Notes: a model not told the origin generated them from the sequence alone. 64,000 nt of DNA from Beta vulgaris subsp. vulgaris (GCF_026745355.1 NC_079205.1:48164527-48228526); one strand, 5' to 3'. Counted from the stretch's first letter, positions 21,499-34,422 are shown. Translations and numbers: made by a program.

Positions 21499-23788
21499 AA
21501 CTAGTAGAAAAAGGACGATTTGTTTCATATACGTTGCACAACAGGACAAACTTTGCAGTAGTGGCGGATTCAGGATTTTCAAATCAGGGATACTGTGATT
21601 AGTTTAAAAAAAACTTGCTCGGTATTTTAACGTCATAAATTTTACAATCTTAAATATTCCTTAATCTTTAATGTCATAAATCTCAAAATACGAAAATAAA
21701 TAAGTAAAATTAAACAAAGTGGCGAAGATTAATTGTCTTCTCTTTAATTTTTTGACCCATGTATCAATTTATATATCCAATAAACAAATAAACTAATTAT
21801 TATCTAATAAATATTTCATTTGAAATCAAAATTAATAACCAAAAGAGTATTAGGAATTGGATAATCTAATTGAATATTTATTCTATTCTTTTGCATTTGT
21901 GGGTGATGATGAGTTAAGACATCATTAAACAACATATATTTATACCTACACCTACAGGCTACATACATGCCTATCTAACATTTATGTGAACCCCCTAAAC
22001 GCATTGAAAAGGCTCACATCCTAGAACCATAATCCATGATGTGGTGGGTAAGAGAAATAAATTGGATAGAAATAAGTGGTAAAAGGTTCCTTCAAATGTA
22101 TGGGCCCAAAATATCTTGGAACTAATTAGCCTTTTGCTCAACTTTCAATTACTTAAGTAGATGAGCAGTTCTTCTCTCTCTTCTTATACCAGTTCCACGC
22201 ATCATCACTCTCCCTCTTCTTATTTCAGTTTTTATTTTCACAAAAAAAAATTCACTTGGGGGGTACTACAGTACCCCCAATGACCCACCTGCATCCGCCA
22301 GTGCTTTGCAGATGACTCATTTGTGTTGCATGCAATAAGGAATCGACGCAAAAGACGACCTATGCGCGTCGCATGAAGCCCACATGTGAAGCAAAAAGTC
22401 ATCTGTGTCGCATCCCTCGGCCCCTCATGTCTGACCCAGATGATTCTCCATCTTTCTCGCACACTTGCACATGACTGGGTTTTGTCAAACGATTTGCGTC
22501 GGACCTCATGGCCCATCCGACACAGATCCTCGGCCCACGATACTAGCCCAACCAAACATTTAACCTAAATAAACTCCAGCGTCCCTTAACTCACATTAAC
22601 ACTCTCTAAATCTCTCTCAACCGCGCCCCTTCTCACATTCTCTCACTCTCAAATTTTCCTCTCTCACTCCCAAATTCTACTTTCTCACTCTCACTCTGTC
22701 AAGCCTTCTCACATTCCGACGAATCACATCATCTTCCCTTTTTTTACGCTCACTCATCACATTTTGCGAACGAACCTTTAGCGAGAAAATCCTCAACGGA
22801 CGGCTTCAGCGCACGAACATATTGATGAACGAATCACATCATCTTCCGTTTTCTCTCTCGCTTTGACAGTTCGAATTTGTTTCAATTTTTAAATCTGATA
22901 TATTTTTTTATATTTAGATCTGATTTTCTATTTTAGTTTTTAAATCTGAAATTTTGTTTTTCATTTTCAGATCTGAACAATAAAAACTTAGTTCATGCAA
23001 ATGTAAAATAAAAACTTTAATCCTTTCGTTTTTATTTTTATTTTTTATATCTAATTTTTTTTTGATTACTTTTTGGCATATTTACGGTTTATTTTCAGAT
23101 TTAGGCTTTTCTTTTTAACTTTAGATCTGGAATTGGTTCTTCTCGAAGTCATCTCCCTCGAGCTCGACCTTTGCAATGTTCCTTTATTAGATTCAGTTTT
23201 AATTTTATATTTTTTTTACATATCTACAATGTAATTTGTTTTTGTATATATTGTATATTCTTTTTACATATGTTTGTATCTAATATTTACATATTAATGC
23301 AAAAATTTGTTTGTATTTTATATTTACATATTAATGCAAAAATTCGATTGCGATTTTAAGTCGTTTTATGGGAATTATTTGCTTTTGGAATCATGTCTTG
23401 ATTTACCTAGATAAATAGTGAATCAAAACATGCAATACTGTGAGTTTGAGAGAAAAAAAAAAGCTTAAAATTTTAACAAAAATGCAAATTTCACTCATTT
23501 GCGTCGCACCTAGTGCCACTTGCGACGCAGATGATCATCATTTGCGTCGCATATGGAACTAGGTACGACACAAATTACTGTTGCTAGCAGCTGTTGGGCA
23601 TTGGCATGTCTCCCATCTTCTTCGTATGTTGGGATATATGCGATGCATATGATTAATCATCTGCATCGTGTGCTTGTCCGACGCAGATACTCTCTCTCTC
23701 ATATGAGTCGAGACTTTTGTCGCTGGACCCATGTCCGACGCAAATGGGCGCCTCGCATCCGACGCAAATAGTCGATTCTGTACTAGTG
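21499..23788. mobile_element. Non-autonomous CACTA element with GCGTCG subterminal repeats
   Basis: The right end in reverse complement reads CACTAGTACAGAATCGACTA and the left end AACTAGTAGAAAAAGGACGA, with the first base changed. Both subterminal zones carry many copies of TTTGCGTCGCA or TCCGACGCAAAT in both orientations, the expected binding-site layout of En/Spm elements. The 3-bp flanks (TTA, ATA) match at 2 of 3. It has no transposase and contains a nested hAT element at 21556-22303. Confidence 0.7.
21556..22303. mobile_element. hAT-like non-autonomous element nested in the CACTA element
   Basis: The inverted ends CAGTAGTGGCGGATTCAGG and CACTGGCGGATGCAGG (reverse complement), each followed by GGG-ACTGT sequence, belong to the GGCGGAT-type ends common in plants. 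CTTTG occurs on both sides; shifting the boundary gives ACTTTGCA/GCTTTGCA, 7 of 8, which fits hAT better. The outer sequence resumes as CACTA subterminal repeats. Confidence 0.7.
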
Positions 23789-23799
23789 ATATCTCTCCT

Positions 23800-25350
23800 C
23801 CTCTTGATCCTCTTCTTTTATTGACAAACCATCTTTCCTGGTATCAACATGTTCCTCGAAATTGATTTGCGCACGGGATTTGGCTTGGGCATCTTAAGGT
23901 TGGACAGGGGTATTTCTTCAGTTCCTTGTACAGTTTTGATCTTCGAGCAAACCTGTACGAAAGGCTTCTATAGATGTGGGAGCTTCACATTTGGGATGAA
24001 GACTTTCTCACGATTGAATTTGTAGAGATAGTCTCTCAATGGTTTGCCGTATATTTGGACGACTCGTTACAAGTCGTGAATTTGCTTTTCCAGGCACCTG
24101 TTATTGGTGAATTGAGGGTTGAACATATCTACCAAACTTGCAAAGGTCAATATTGTGTCATTAGGTAGATTAATGAACCATTAAAGAGCAGGACCTGCCA
24201 AGGTTGATCTGAAGCCCTTGTAAATGAAAGCTTCACGCATTTTGTGCAGGACTGGGATGGTGATTATTCTATGATTGTATTGGACGACATGCTCACTACA
24301 CTAGTAGAATAAATGCTATTTGCTGCGCTGATATTGCTGCGGTTTTACCTATACGCAGCAATATAACACGCAAAAAGAAATAGAAAATAGAAAATGACAA
24401 TATTGCTGCGGTTTCCGCCAAAAACTGCAGCAATATTGTTCAACGGATAAATTTTGAAAAGCATGTGGAGCCCATAACAACAATATTGCTGCGGTTTGCG
24501 TCAAAATCGTTCACACTTTTCTTTTTGTTTTTTTTTTTTTTTTTGTTAATTATCTGTAATTCAGTAATTGTATTTGTTTTTAGATCTGTAATTCAGTAAT
24601 TGTAAAATATTGCGTGAGTTAAAATATTCATAAACTTTCTCTTGAATATCTCTGTATTTTCCTCTCATATAAGCTGATAAAGCTTCTGTTTTTACCTATG
24701 AGTTAACAGATCTTTGTGGGTAAGATTTTTATGGGCCTTGAGTAATGAAAAAAAAAAAAATTTTTTTTACCTGCCATGCATATATTGCTGCGGTTTCGGG
24801 GAAGAAACCGCAGCAATATACCTGTATTTTATTATTAAAAAAATATCTATTGCTGTGGTTTGGCCTAAAAAATCGCAGCAATATTGGTATATATTGCTGC
24901 GGTTTAAAACCGCCGCAATATAATTAATACCTATTGCTGCTCCCTTAATTGCTGCGCGCCCCAAACCGCAGCAATAGGGCACTTTTTAACCGCAGCAAGT
25001 AGCATTTATTCTACTAGTGCTGGGATCCGTCATTCCATCATATAGCTTCTTGGCGGGAACGTTGAAACGCTTCAGGATTTCAACGAACGCAATAATATCT
25101 GCAAATGGCGAATCAACATAGCTGGTCAAGGTGGCTTTTTCCACGGGCCTTGGTACTCCAGGGATCTTGAGGATCATCTCTTCAACCTGCCTGAGGCCTT
25201 CATATAACGGATTCGCAGTGACAACTGCAGGCATGACTCTTTGCGAATTCGGCACAGGCGGGTTGCCTATTCCGTTGGATGGCTGCTGAGGTTGACCTGC
25301 TACTGCTTTGGGCCCAAGCCCATTCAGGATGGATTGATCTTGCGGTTTGC
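23800..25350 (-). pseudogene. Ty3/gypsy gag remnant, interrupted by a CACTA element
   Basis: The minus strand encodes a gypsy gag: ...KKLYDGMTDP up to the insertion at 25019, then SEHVVQYNHRIITIPVLHKM, ALxWFINLPNDTILTFASL, MFNPQFTNNRC and PLRDYLYKFNRE to about 23850. This is the Retrotrans_gag capsid domain. At least two in-frame stops occur. Removing the insertion and one target copy rejoins the frame exactly, so the CACTA element landed inside a codon of an already present gag. Confidence 0.8.
24299..25019. mobile_element. CACTA element built from GCTGCGG hairpins
   Basis: Perfect ends CACTAGTAGAATAAATGCTA in both orientations. The 3-bp flanks are CTA and CTG. Inside, ATATTGCTGCGGTTT and its complement alternate and form at least four hairpins, the best at 24780-24819 with 17-base arms. 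No coding sequence. 721 bp. Confidence 0.88.
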
Positions 25351-27856
25351 TACCTTTTGTATCTTCATCAAAAGGAGAAATCTATTCGTAAGCGGCTTGG
25401 CGGTTGTAGGCGTGTTTTTATTTCACCTACGCGGTTGGAGCTCGTATTATATTTGACTACCCCACTGTAAAACTAATTGTATTGAAAACATTTTGAAGTC
25501 GTAGATAATTCTTTAAAGAAAGAATCATAAACTTATTTGGATATTGGGAAACTGTGGGGACTTATCCAATGTAGAAGTCCCCATCATGACTCCATAGACG
25601 GTCAAAGTGAACCATAGATTGAGTTTGGGGGTGAGGGTACAACACAGTCATAAACTATATTGCCCATTGCTGGCATTTACTATATATCGATTCATTACAG
25701 ATCTTATGCCAAAGAATGACCAAATAATGTTTTAAACACGCTAAAAATAATTAGTCTAGATTGGTTCGAGAAACACATAAAAGACTAATTTTTAGTGATA
25801 TGTTATTTAGGCAATCAATATTACAGGGAACCTAATAGGTTGTCCAAATTAATCGGATTAATGTTAGCATATTTCTTTATGTCTTTGATTAGCAAAAATA
25901 ACATGTGGGTGATAAAAGCAATAACGCATGGACAATCATGTAATGTGCATAGAATGATCAGGCAAGTATATGACATACAAAGGCATGCATCCTAGTACTA
26001 TAAAATAAAATATAGAAAAGGAATTAGAATATGCAGTAGAACGATTATTACTTAAAGATCTACATCAGGAAAGAAAACTGTTAGTAACTTCACTATAAGA
26101 ATAATTTATTTAAGGATCCTTGGGATTATACCTTTGCGGTTTAGATTGAAGAGTACAACGATCTTTAGGCGAAGCAATCATGTAACCAAGAACGCGGTGT
26201 GATCAGGAATTGATTGAAAGTATTTGTGTATTTTGAGAGAATTTATGTTTGTAAGTATTTGTAAGGATTTTTTGTTTTCGTAAAATAATAATGAAAAGCC
26301 TCCCGTAATTCGGGAAATCACGAGTATTTTTAGGCAGAACGACATTGTGCCTCAAGCACCTACTGCGCCTGGCATGGCTGACGTGTCAGGCGCATGACGC
26401 GGCATGCCCAGTAAAAAGCGTACACGTGACACGCGTTTTGAAAAAGATAAGAAAGAAACTCCGCGTCTCATGCAGTAACTTGCGCTTGACGCATGACTCT
26501 GAATGAGTCAGGGATACTCTGTATAATTTTTTCTCTCATCTTTCCGAGTTTCCTTTAAATTTTAGTAGAAGTTAGTGTGGAAAAAATTTAAGCAAAGCAG
26601 AACCATCGAGAACTAGCAAGAACTAGCAAAACCAAAATATGAAGACAATCATTACTTATTAGGCAGTTAATCTCAAATTGATAATTTACTAAAAGTTGCA
26701 GTTTATGTATCATTACCTCACCTTCAAAACATTACAATTGAAAGATAGGAGGTTCAAGAGTAAGAATTTGTCTTGTAAGAGACCGCCTACTTTTAAATTG
26801 AAATTCGGCAATAGTAAGTTCAATTTTAAAAAGAGAATTAACCCAATAGTGACCAGGTTAATTTCTTTCGGTGAGTACTAGTTTAATCCATTTAGTAACT
26901 AGGTCTATTTTTAAATTAAAATTTGACTGTTTCTTTTAATAATTTTGGCAAGAGTAATACTTGAAAGTTGAATTACACCTTAGACATTTGAGAAAAATGC
27001 AGAAGACTGAAAATTTGAAATAGAGGGTAGAATAGAGAAATTTTACAAGAAACAAAGAAAATGGGTGCTCTAACTGTTAGGGTTAGGGTCGATAATGTGA
27101 ACCTCACGTGATCAAATTTACCTGTTGTAGCAAGTCATTTACCTACTAGGACTATTCTTGCAAACTATGATATATATTTTAGCCTGCTGTGAAATATTCA
27201 ATAGTTGGGACTTATTATGGCATGATGGTGATAATTGGGCCCGTTCTTATTAATTTTTGCTTTTCTGACATATGTAACCGCTCCTTCTCCCACACATTCT
27301 GCCGTTGGCGACTTCAACTGGACCTCTTCTCTACCGAGAGCTTTGTCGGGTCATTTGGCCCTTTCGGCTTGTCTTCAACACAAAAGGCTTGGGGTCCATC
27401 TTCCCTCTCAATTTTCTGGCTCAACAGGGAGAATTAGAGTTTGAGTTGTATTAGGAAGTCTACTCAAACATTTCTGTATTATAGTTCTACTAGGTTTTTG
27501 ATATGTTAAGTTGCATATATATGTCTTTGCGATTAATGAATTCAAAGATTAAGATTTCCTAAATTCTTCACATCTTAACATGGAATAAATTATGAGGATA
27601 AGAATGTAGAATAAAGATAAGAAATTAATGGAATAAGGTGAAAATAAATATGTACACATTAGTCAATTGCCAACACTGAGCAAATTTGAACACTGAGTGA
27701 TTTCCTTTAATCAAAATCACTTATCCTCGTTTACAACGATTAGTGCATATGAACTCGATAGCCAAATTGTAAAAGGGCAATAGACACCATAATACGTACC
27801 TTTGCACATAGTCGACCTGATTATGGAAGCGCACATCAAATGATTTTGGACAACCA
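25351..27856. other. Retrotransposon-derived and unassigned sequence
   Basis: By position, 25480-26600 could be the LTR and leader of the gypsy element whose gag lies at 23.8-25.3 kb. It contains GC-rich words (CAGGCGCATGACGCGGCATG) and the near-palindrome GACTCTGAATGAGTCA (about 26496), which recurs at about 33926. I could not define LTR ends. 26600-27856 has no recognisable gene; the open frame near 27.19-27.44 kb lacks family features. Confidence 0.35.
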
Positions 27857-28165
27857 TCAATCAGTGTCGTCTAGATGACGTGTTTCGATGTACACATATT
27901 TCAGATAAGGTAGCCTATAAAGTATTACAACTTTAAGCCTTCCATGTGTGAAGTGAAGATGCTCACCATCATATGCTTCATTCAGAGTATGGTCTTCTAA
28001 ATTAGGTAGACATTGGAGCATATATAACTCTTCTTCCTTGAATTGAGTCTGGAATATGCTAAGTACAGCAACTATGTACCTTTTACTTGAGCAAAATACA
28101 GCCTTGGGAAACTTCTTCCTCAAGTTTTCTCTCGGTGCACGATAGTATTATTGTGCGCCGTCGCC

Positions 28166-29468
28166 ATGGCAAGATCTTTAGGCAAGAAATCTCAAGGTAA
28201 ACAGAGTGCGAAGCAGAAAGGCAAAATGAAAGGTCCTACATCGGATTCACAAGAATTACGTACTCGATCATTAGATGAGATTATGGGGATTGAAGCCCTG
28301 GATTTTGGTTTGGGTGAGATTTTGACGCCAAAAACCTCACTACAACAATTGCAACAACACTCTGAGATTCGTCACACATTTAATGAATGGTTACAATCCA
28401 TCCATGACAATGGAAGAAAGGTTCAATCAGGAGATATGGTGAGATCAACTCAGGTACCTATTTTACAGCAATTTGATAATGTAGCTGTAGAGGATTAACT
28501 TGAGGATAATATGTTAGAATCTGTTGTTGGTAAGGGTTTAGATTAAACTCAAATTGAAGATAACATGATCGATAAAACAGTAATTGAACCTGTGCGTATA
28601 GAATAGGAGGATATCCAGGAGGAGATCGATTACTGGAACTCATCTGTGGTATGCTATGTAGTAGGAGCTAATCCTCCTATTCAGGTGATGGATGGATATA
28701 TCAGGCGAATCTGGCGGAATTTTAAAGTGGATAAGGTTGCTTTGATAAAAAAAAGGGGTGTATCTGGTGAGATTTGCAGCCATGGATACAAGGGATAATG
28801 TATTGGCAGGACATTATTTCTTCGACAAGAAACCATTGATTGTTAAACCATGGTCTTCTGAGGTGGATTTTGAGAAGGAAGAGATTAAAACTCTGCCTAT
28901 ATGGGTACAATTAAGGCTGAATTTGAAGTATTGGGGAGAAAAATTTCTTCACAAGATTGTTTCACAGATTGGAGATCCGATAAAGAGGGATGAAAACACT
29001 AGGAATCGAGATAAGGTGCAATATGCTCGAGAACTAGTATAGGTTAAAATTGATCAAAAATTGCCTGAATCAATACAATTCTGGAATGAAAATGGAAGTC
29101 TCACTGAAGTTCCTGTAGTATATGAATGGTTGCCTAATCAATGTGACTATTGTCATGGATTTGGACATGTTGCTCAGGAATGTAGGAAGAAGAAAAGTAA
29201 GAAGGTCTGGGTTCCTAAGGGTCCTAAGGCTGTTGAGGTGGATGTCACTAATGTTACTCCACCAGATGTACAGGAGAATGCTGAGAAGACAGTATGTGTT
29301 CCAGTGCCACCTTCAGAACCAGAAGTAGATCAGGATGGTTTTCATAAAGCATTGAAGCCAATTAGAGTCGGGGTTTCTGATGTAAACCAGGTTAATACTC
29401 AGAACCATTTCCAGGTTTTAGAAGATCAAGGAGGAGTTGGAGTCCAACAAAGCAAGAGAAGAAGATAA
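28166..29468 (+). pseudogene. LINE ORF1 (DUF4283-type, CCHC knuckle), broken
   Basis: It opens at an ATG at 28166 with a basic N-terminus (MARSLGKKSQGKQSAKQKGK). The middle (VRFAAMDTRDNVLAGHYFF, KPLIVKPWSSEVDF, LPIWVQLRLNLKYW) is the DUF4283 module of plant LINE ORF1 proteins, and the C-terminus carries a CCHC knuckle (CDYCHGFGHVAQEC). Stops near 28496, 28541, 28603 and 29039 interrupt it. The role of this protein is RNA binding in the transposition particle. Confidence 0.85.
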
Positions 29469-29493
29469 GGAGGGGGAGAGCCTCCTGATGTGA

Positions 29494-32400
29494 ATGGATA
29501 GACTCTTATGTTGGAATGTGAGAGGGCTGAATAGCTCCAATAAGCAAGCTGATGTGAGGAACTTTATTCACAAACATGCTTTTGGAGTTGTTAGCCTCTT
29601 GGAAACGAAAGTAAAAGCTAGAAATCTGGGAATATTGTATCAGAAAATGTTTCAGGGCTGGTGTTTTACAAGCAATTCTAGTTATCTTGATAAAGGGAGA
29701 ATAATATTAGCATGGAATCCTGGGAGCTTTCTGGTAAACATACTTAAAGTAACTAGTCAATTAATGCATTGTTACTTGCAACCTGTTAGTGGTAGTATAG
29801 CCTTTTATTGTACTTTCATTTATGCATATAATGAGAGACATAAAAGGGTTGAATTGTGGGAGGATTTGAAATTATTGAACATTGTAGACCCTTGGCTACT
29901 GTGTGGTGACATAAATTGTGTGTTGAATGCTGATGAAAGATTGGGTTCTCAAGTGAGGGAGAATGAAATGAAGGAGGTGAGGGAATGCATGACTATTTGT
30001 GCTATGGAGGATATTAAAAGTTCTGGACATTTCTTCACTTGGAACAACAAGCAACAGGGAAGGGCTAGAGTTTTCTCAAAGCTTGACAGAGTAATGGCTA
30101 ATCAAGCTTGGCAGGATGCATTTCCATCAGCTGAGGTTTGTTTTCAGACTAAAGGAGACTTTGATCACTCTCCAGCAGTATTAGCTGTGCACCCTATGGA
30201 TACAAAAGGCAAAAAACCTTTCAAGTACTATACAATGTGGAGGCTTTCTCCTCAGTTTGAATCAGTAGTCAGGGATGCTTGGAATGATACTCTGCAAGGT
30301 ACAAAAATGTACAAGGTTGTCCAGAAACTGAAGAAGGTGAAGCTTGCTATAAAAGAGCTAAACAAGGAGGGATTCTCAGATATCCAAGCAGCAGAACTAC
30401 AAGCTCATGCTAGAATGGTTCATGCACAAAAACTGATGCATGCACACCCAGGGGAAGAAGCTTATGAAGCAGCTGAACTTACAGCAGTGAAAGAATATCA
30501 CTTGAAGCACACTGCCTACATGGAATTTTTAGCTCAAAAGGCTAAACTAGCTTGGATTAAAGAAGGAGATGACAACACCAAGATGTTTCATCAGAGTATT
30601 AAAGCTAGAAGAGAATGAGCAAGAATACAAGTATACTATTATGATGAACATGGGGAATGGCATAACACAACTGCAGCTGTTACTAATGCTTTTCTTAAAT
30701 ATTATGAAAAGCTATTGAATGTAGATGGTCAAGCTAGGAAGTCAGTGAATATAGCATTAATAAAGGAGGGGCCCCTGGTTACTGAAACTCATAAAGCTCT
30801 CCTCATTGCTCCTTATACCAGAGAGGAAGTGAAGACAGCTTTGTTCTCAATCCCTGGAGATAAAGCTCCAGGCACTGATGGATTTGGAACATACTTTTAT
30901 AGAGACACTTGGTCTATAGTAGGAGATGAAGTGATTGAAGCAGTGCTGGATGTACGTACTACAAGGAGGGAAGGTTTTAAAGGCACTGAATACTACAGTA
31001 ATCACTTTAGTTCCTAAAACAAGCTGCCCCACAAATGTAACAAAATTCAGGCCTATCTCCTGTTATAACACTTTATACAAATGTGTTACAAAGGTCTTAT
31101 GCAATAGATTGAGAGAGGTTTTGCCTGACTTGATAATGGAGAATCAGGGGGGTTTTGTACATGGAAGGTACATTGCCCACAACATCATGGTTATTCAAGA
31201 TCTGGTGAAGCACTATGGGAGAAGAAAGTACAACCAAGCTGTTTAATGAAGATAGATCTTCAAAAAGCTTATGATACAGTAAGCTGGGAGTTCTTAAAGG
31301 AAATGTTGCAAGCACTTGAGTTTCCTACTGCATTTATTGAACTTATTATGGAGTGTGTATCTACTCCAATGTTCTCATTGATGTGAATGGAAGTATGGAA
31401 GGGTTTTTTAAATCCTCCGGAGGGTTGAGACAGGGGGACCCCATTTCCCCTCTGCTCTTTGTCATATGTATGGAGTATTTGTCTAGAATTCTGACAAACT
31501 TGGAGAGATTGAGCAATTTCAGTTCCATCCTAAGTGCAAAGACTTGAAACTCACTCACATGTGCTTTGCAGATGACTTGATCATGTGCTGCAAAGGAGAT
31601 TATGTTTCTATTCATCTCATGTTAAGAGCTTTTAAACTCTTTTCAGACACATTTGGCTTGAGAGCTAACATAAACAATACAGCTTACTACACATGTGGAA
31701 TGACTCAGCATGATGTAGAAAGAGTGGCCATTGCATCAGGTTTCACTCAACAAGCACTTCCATTTAGGTACCTGGGGGTTCCTATCTATGCTAAGAAAGT
31801 GAATGCTGGCAATGTGAAGCACTCATAGATAAGATGACAACTAGAATTCGAATCTGGAGCACTAGGAATCTGTCCTACACTGCTAGAGTTCAGTTGATCA
31901 ATGTTGTGTTGCTTAGCCTACATGTATATTGGGCTCAAGTTTTTTTACTTCCCAAAAAGGTCCTCAATGAAATTAATAAGATTTGTAGGGCCTTTTATGG
32001 AGTGGGAAATATTTTTGCAACAAATCAGGGGCAGTAGCATGGGAGCAGGTGTGTAAACAGAAGAGTGCAGGAGGTCTTGGTTTCAGGAATATCATAGTCT
32101 GGAACACAGCCAGTTTAGGCAAGTATGTATGGGCTATTGCTTCCAAACAGGATAGTGTGTGGCTTAAATGGATTAATGTTGTGTATCTGAAAGGCAGGGA
32201 TTGGTGGACATATGAACCTTCATCAGGGGCTAGTTGGTACTGGAAGAGGATATGTAGGGTGAAGGATCAGTTGAAGTATATTTATACACAAAATGAGCTT
32301 AGATGTATGGCAACATACTCCATTAAGGGTGTATATCACAAACTCATGGGAGAACAATCTGCAGTTACTTGGGATAAAATTATATGGAATAGGTTAACTA

Positions 32401-32864
32401 TTCCTAAACACAGGTTTATACTTTGGTTGGCTATGCAATCAAAGCTCCAAACCACTGCCAAGCTAGCCCAATATGGTATAAGTCAATCAGATATGTGTCT
32501 AATTTGTGCAGATGCTAGGGAGGATCATAATCATCTCTTCTTTGCTTGTTCATATAGCAAAGAAGGTTTAAAACAGTTTAAAGAATGGACTAGCATCACA
32601 TCACCTTCTACAGATCTGCAGCAGCTCATCAGGAACATACAGAATGGAAGAAGGTCCAAGTTTCAGAAGCAAGTTTTACTAGCTGGACTAGCAGCCTTAG
32701 TATATCTTGTTTGGAATAGCAGGAATTCTAGCTACTGGCAGCAAAGTATTCCTAGTGTGAACTATGTTGTTAAACACTTCAAAGCACACACAAAAGCTAT
32801 AATATGGGCTGTATTACCCAAGAAATTGTCTAGGAAGGATTATCAGTGGTTCAATGAACTGTAA
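29494..32864 (+). pseudogene. LINE ORF2 (endonuclease, reverse transcriptase, zf-RVT), broken
   Basis: The AP-like endonuclease starts MDRLLCWNVRGLNSS and keeps LLETKV, LLCGDINCVLN and GDFDHSPAVL, the expected metal-binding positions. The RT follows: [36 protein letters not shown] and MCFADDLIMC, with the catalytic FADD intact. Then KYLGVPIYAKK-like linker sequence and the zf-RVT module (DMCLICADAREDHNHLFFAC). An in-frame stop at 30616-30618, frameshifts near 30960 and 31360, and stops near 31244, 31826 and 32035 break it. No C-terminal RNase H is visible, unlike the element at 16-18 kb. Confidence 0.88.
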
Positions 32865-33913
32865 TTAGAGGCCTCAGTTGGGCTTGATTTACCAGCCTTA
32901 AGGGAGGGGGTCCAACCTAGTTGGTTCGTCTCCTTTTAGGTGTGGTTTGGTTGTAAATTGTGGTTCTATTAATCTACTCTCTTAATTAGCAAAAAAAAAA
33001 TATGCTAAGTACAATTTGGTCAAGTTGGAGACCCTCATTATCCACATTGGTAACGTCTCCAATATCAACAGTCCTCCCAAGTACGCTCAAATAAAGGAGG
33101 AGGCGAGAATATGTAATCTAAATCAAGGGTTTCATAATCTGACTCCTCGTTGCCTTCATGCAACTTTGATTGAAAATTGGATGACTGGAGAAGTTTCATT
33201 TCTCTATTGCACAACACAACTCCCTCCTGTATTCTTTTCGAACATTCGTGATCTCTAGCCTTCTCAACTGATTTAAAATGTTGTAAATCAACCATTACAC
33301 TAAGTCTACTTGCAACATCTAAATGTGCTAATATTTGTAGCTCTGGGAACATTCCAGTAATCCTACTACTATTTTTACACTATTCTTCTTTAACTTTTGA
33401 CGCCATAATATGCTGAACTTACCACCCAAGCTTAAGTGTATCTGATCCTCCGCATAAGCAATAAGATGAATCACAATTACCAATTTCTCTAGGAAGCTCA
33501 GCTACCAAACATTGTTTAATGTCTAGTGTATGCCGGTTTCAGAGCTCCCCAATTGTACTAGGAAGGAGTTTTGACTTTTGTGTTCCTCAAGCTCAAATAT
33601 TGCAAATGATTCAGATTCCCGAGTTCTTCAAGGATATGGATAATGGGAGCACCTTTAAGATCTAGTACTTTCAAAAGGCGAGCAACTTTCGAGAATGAGC
33701 TCATGTGAGGTTTTGATAAGTTGTTAAACTAAAGAAGAAAACGGGTACTACTCAAGATATATTTTTGTTATCAGAAACTTGTTGAACCATACTATCGCTA
33801 CCACCATCTGTATAAATGGATAATCGTCGACAATTTGTATTGGTCGTGAACAAATTGTTTTTTGGTATAACTTGACCAAAGCACAAGTAATCTAACTTTG
33901 GAAGAATTATTTG

Positions 33914-34422
33914 ACGCAGAGTGACTCTGAATGAGTCAGGAATCCACGTGTCAGGTGCAGATTAGTGCACCTGTCACAGGTTGACAAACCTACGCCTAAC
34001 GCACAGCCGTGCGCTAGGTGCAGGTTGGTGCGCTAGGCGCACCAGCCTGGCTCCTGGCAAGCCTTTGTCAGCCTTATTTGAAACACGTTTTAAAATATTT
34101 CTTTTATCCTTTGACTTCAGATATCTGATTTTACGGGATAAAATCTGATTTTAACTTATAACAACTATCTTTTGAAAATATTTATTTACTAAAATAAATC
34201 AATTAATTATCAATTAATAGGGCTTTTCAAAGAATTGGGCTCAAATATAATTAATCATCATGAATATTTAATTGGGTTTTAGAATAATTTGGTTTTAGAA
34301 TATCATTTCGAAACACAAATTTGGAGTGGTTCTTTAGATTACTATTTCGTTTGGTCGCGCTAACTAATACCGCGGTATGTTTCATCATTATATACTTAAA
34401 TGGGGAGACACGATTATGTGTC
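33914..34422 (+). repeat. LTR-like fragment next to the NLR pseudogene
   Basis: It begins GACGCAGAGTGACTCTGAATGAGTCAG and continues with GC-rich sequence (GTGCGCTAGGCGCACC, a near-palindrome) and a probable LTR terminus GTGTCTACA at 34422. It shares the ACTCTGAATGAGTCAG word with about 26498. It may be a piece of a gypsy LTR. Confidence 0.35.

Larger units (their letters stand above)
28068..32999 (+). mobile_element. Near full-length L1-type LINE inserted in the NLR pseudogene
   Basis: A 4.9-kb element with ORF1, ORF2 and a 3' poly(A) run (32991-33000), flanked by a 15-bp target duplication AATATGCTAAGTACA (28053-28067 and 32999-33013, A-run ambiguous). That is the standard signature of target-primed reverse transcription. 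Both ORFs carry several stops and frameshifts, so it no longer moves by itself. Confidence 0.93.
27857..33917 (-). pseudogene. NLR pseudogene (LRR part), split by a LINE
   Basis: Two minus-strand pieces, 33917-33014 and 28067-27857, are collinear with the intact NLR at 5.7-9.2 kb. At the right, QIILPKLDYLCFGQV (near 33900) matches ILPKLDNLCFCQV. Then KVLDLKGAPI, LGNLNHLQYLSLRNTKV and CLVAELPREIG appear, all LRR segments, and at the left end CLPNLEDHTLNEAYDGEHLHF matches LLPNLVQLTLNDAYLGEKLDF. Frameshifts and stops are frequent. The N-terminal CC and NB domains are absent; homology ends at 33917 where an LTR-like fragment begins. Confidence 0.82.

Noticed and set aside
22238..22555. Open frame on the minus strand of about 105 codons
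   Set aside because: It lies across the hAT/CACTA junction and is composed of CACTA subterminal repeats; no family resemblance.
27189..27444. Possible small gene near 27.2-27.4 kb
   Set aside because: Two overlapping frames of similar length, no recognisable motif, and no flanking gene structure.
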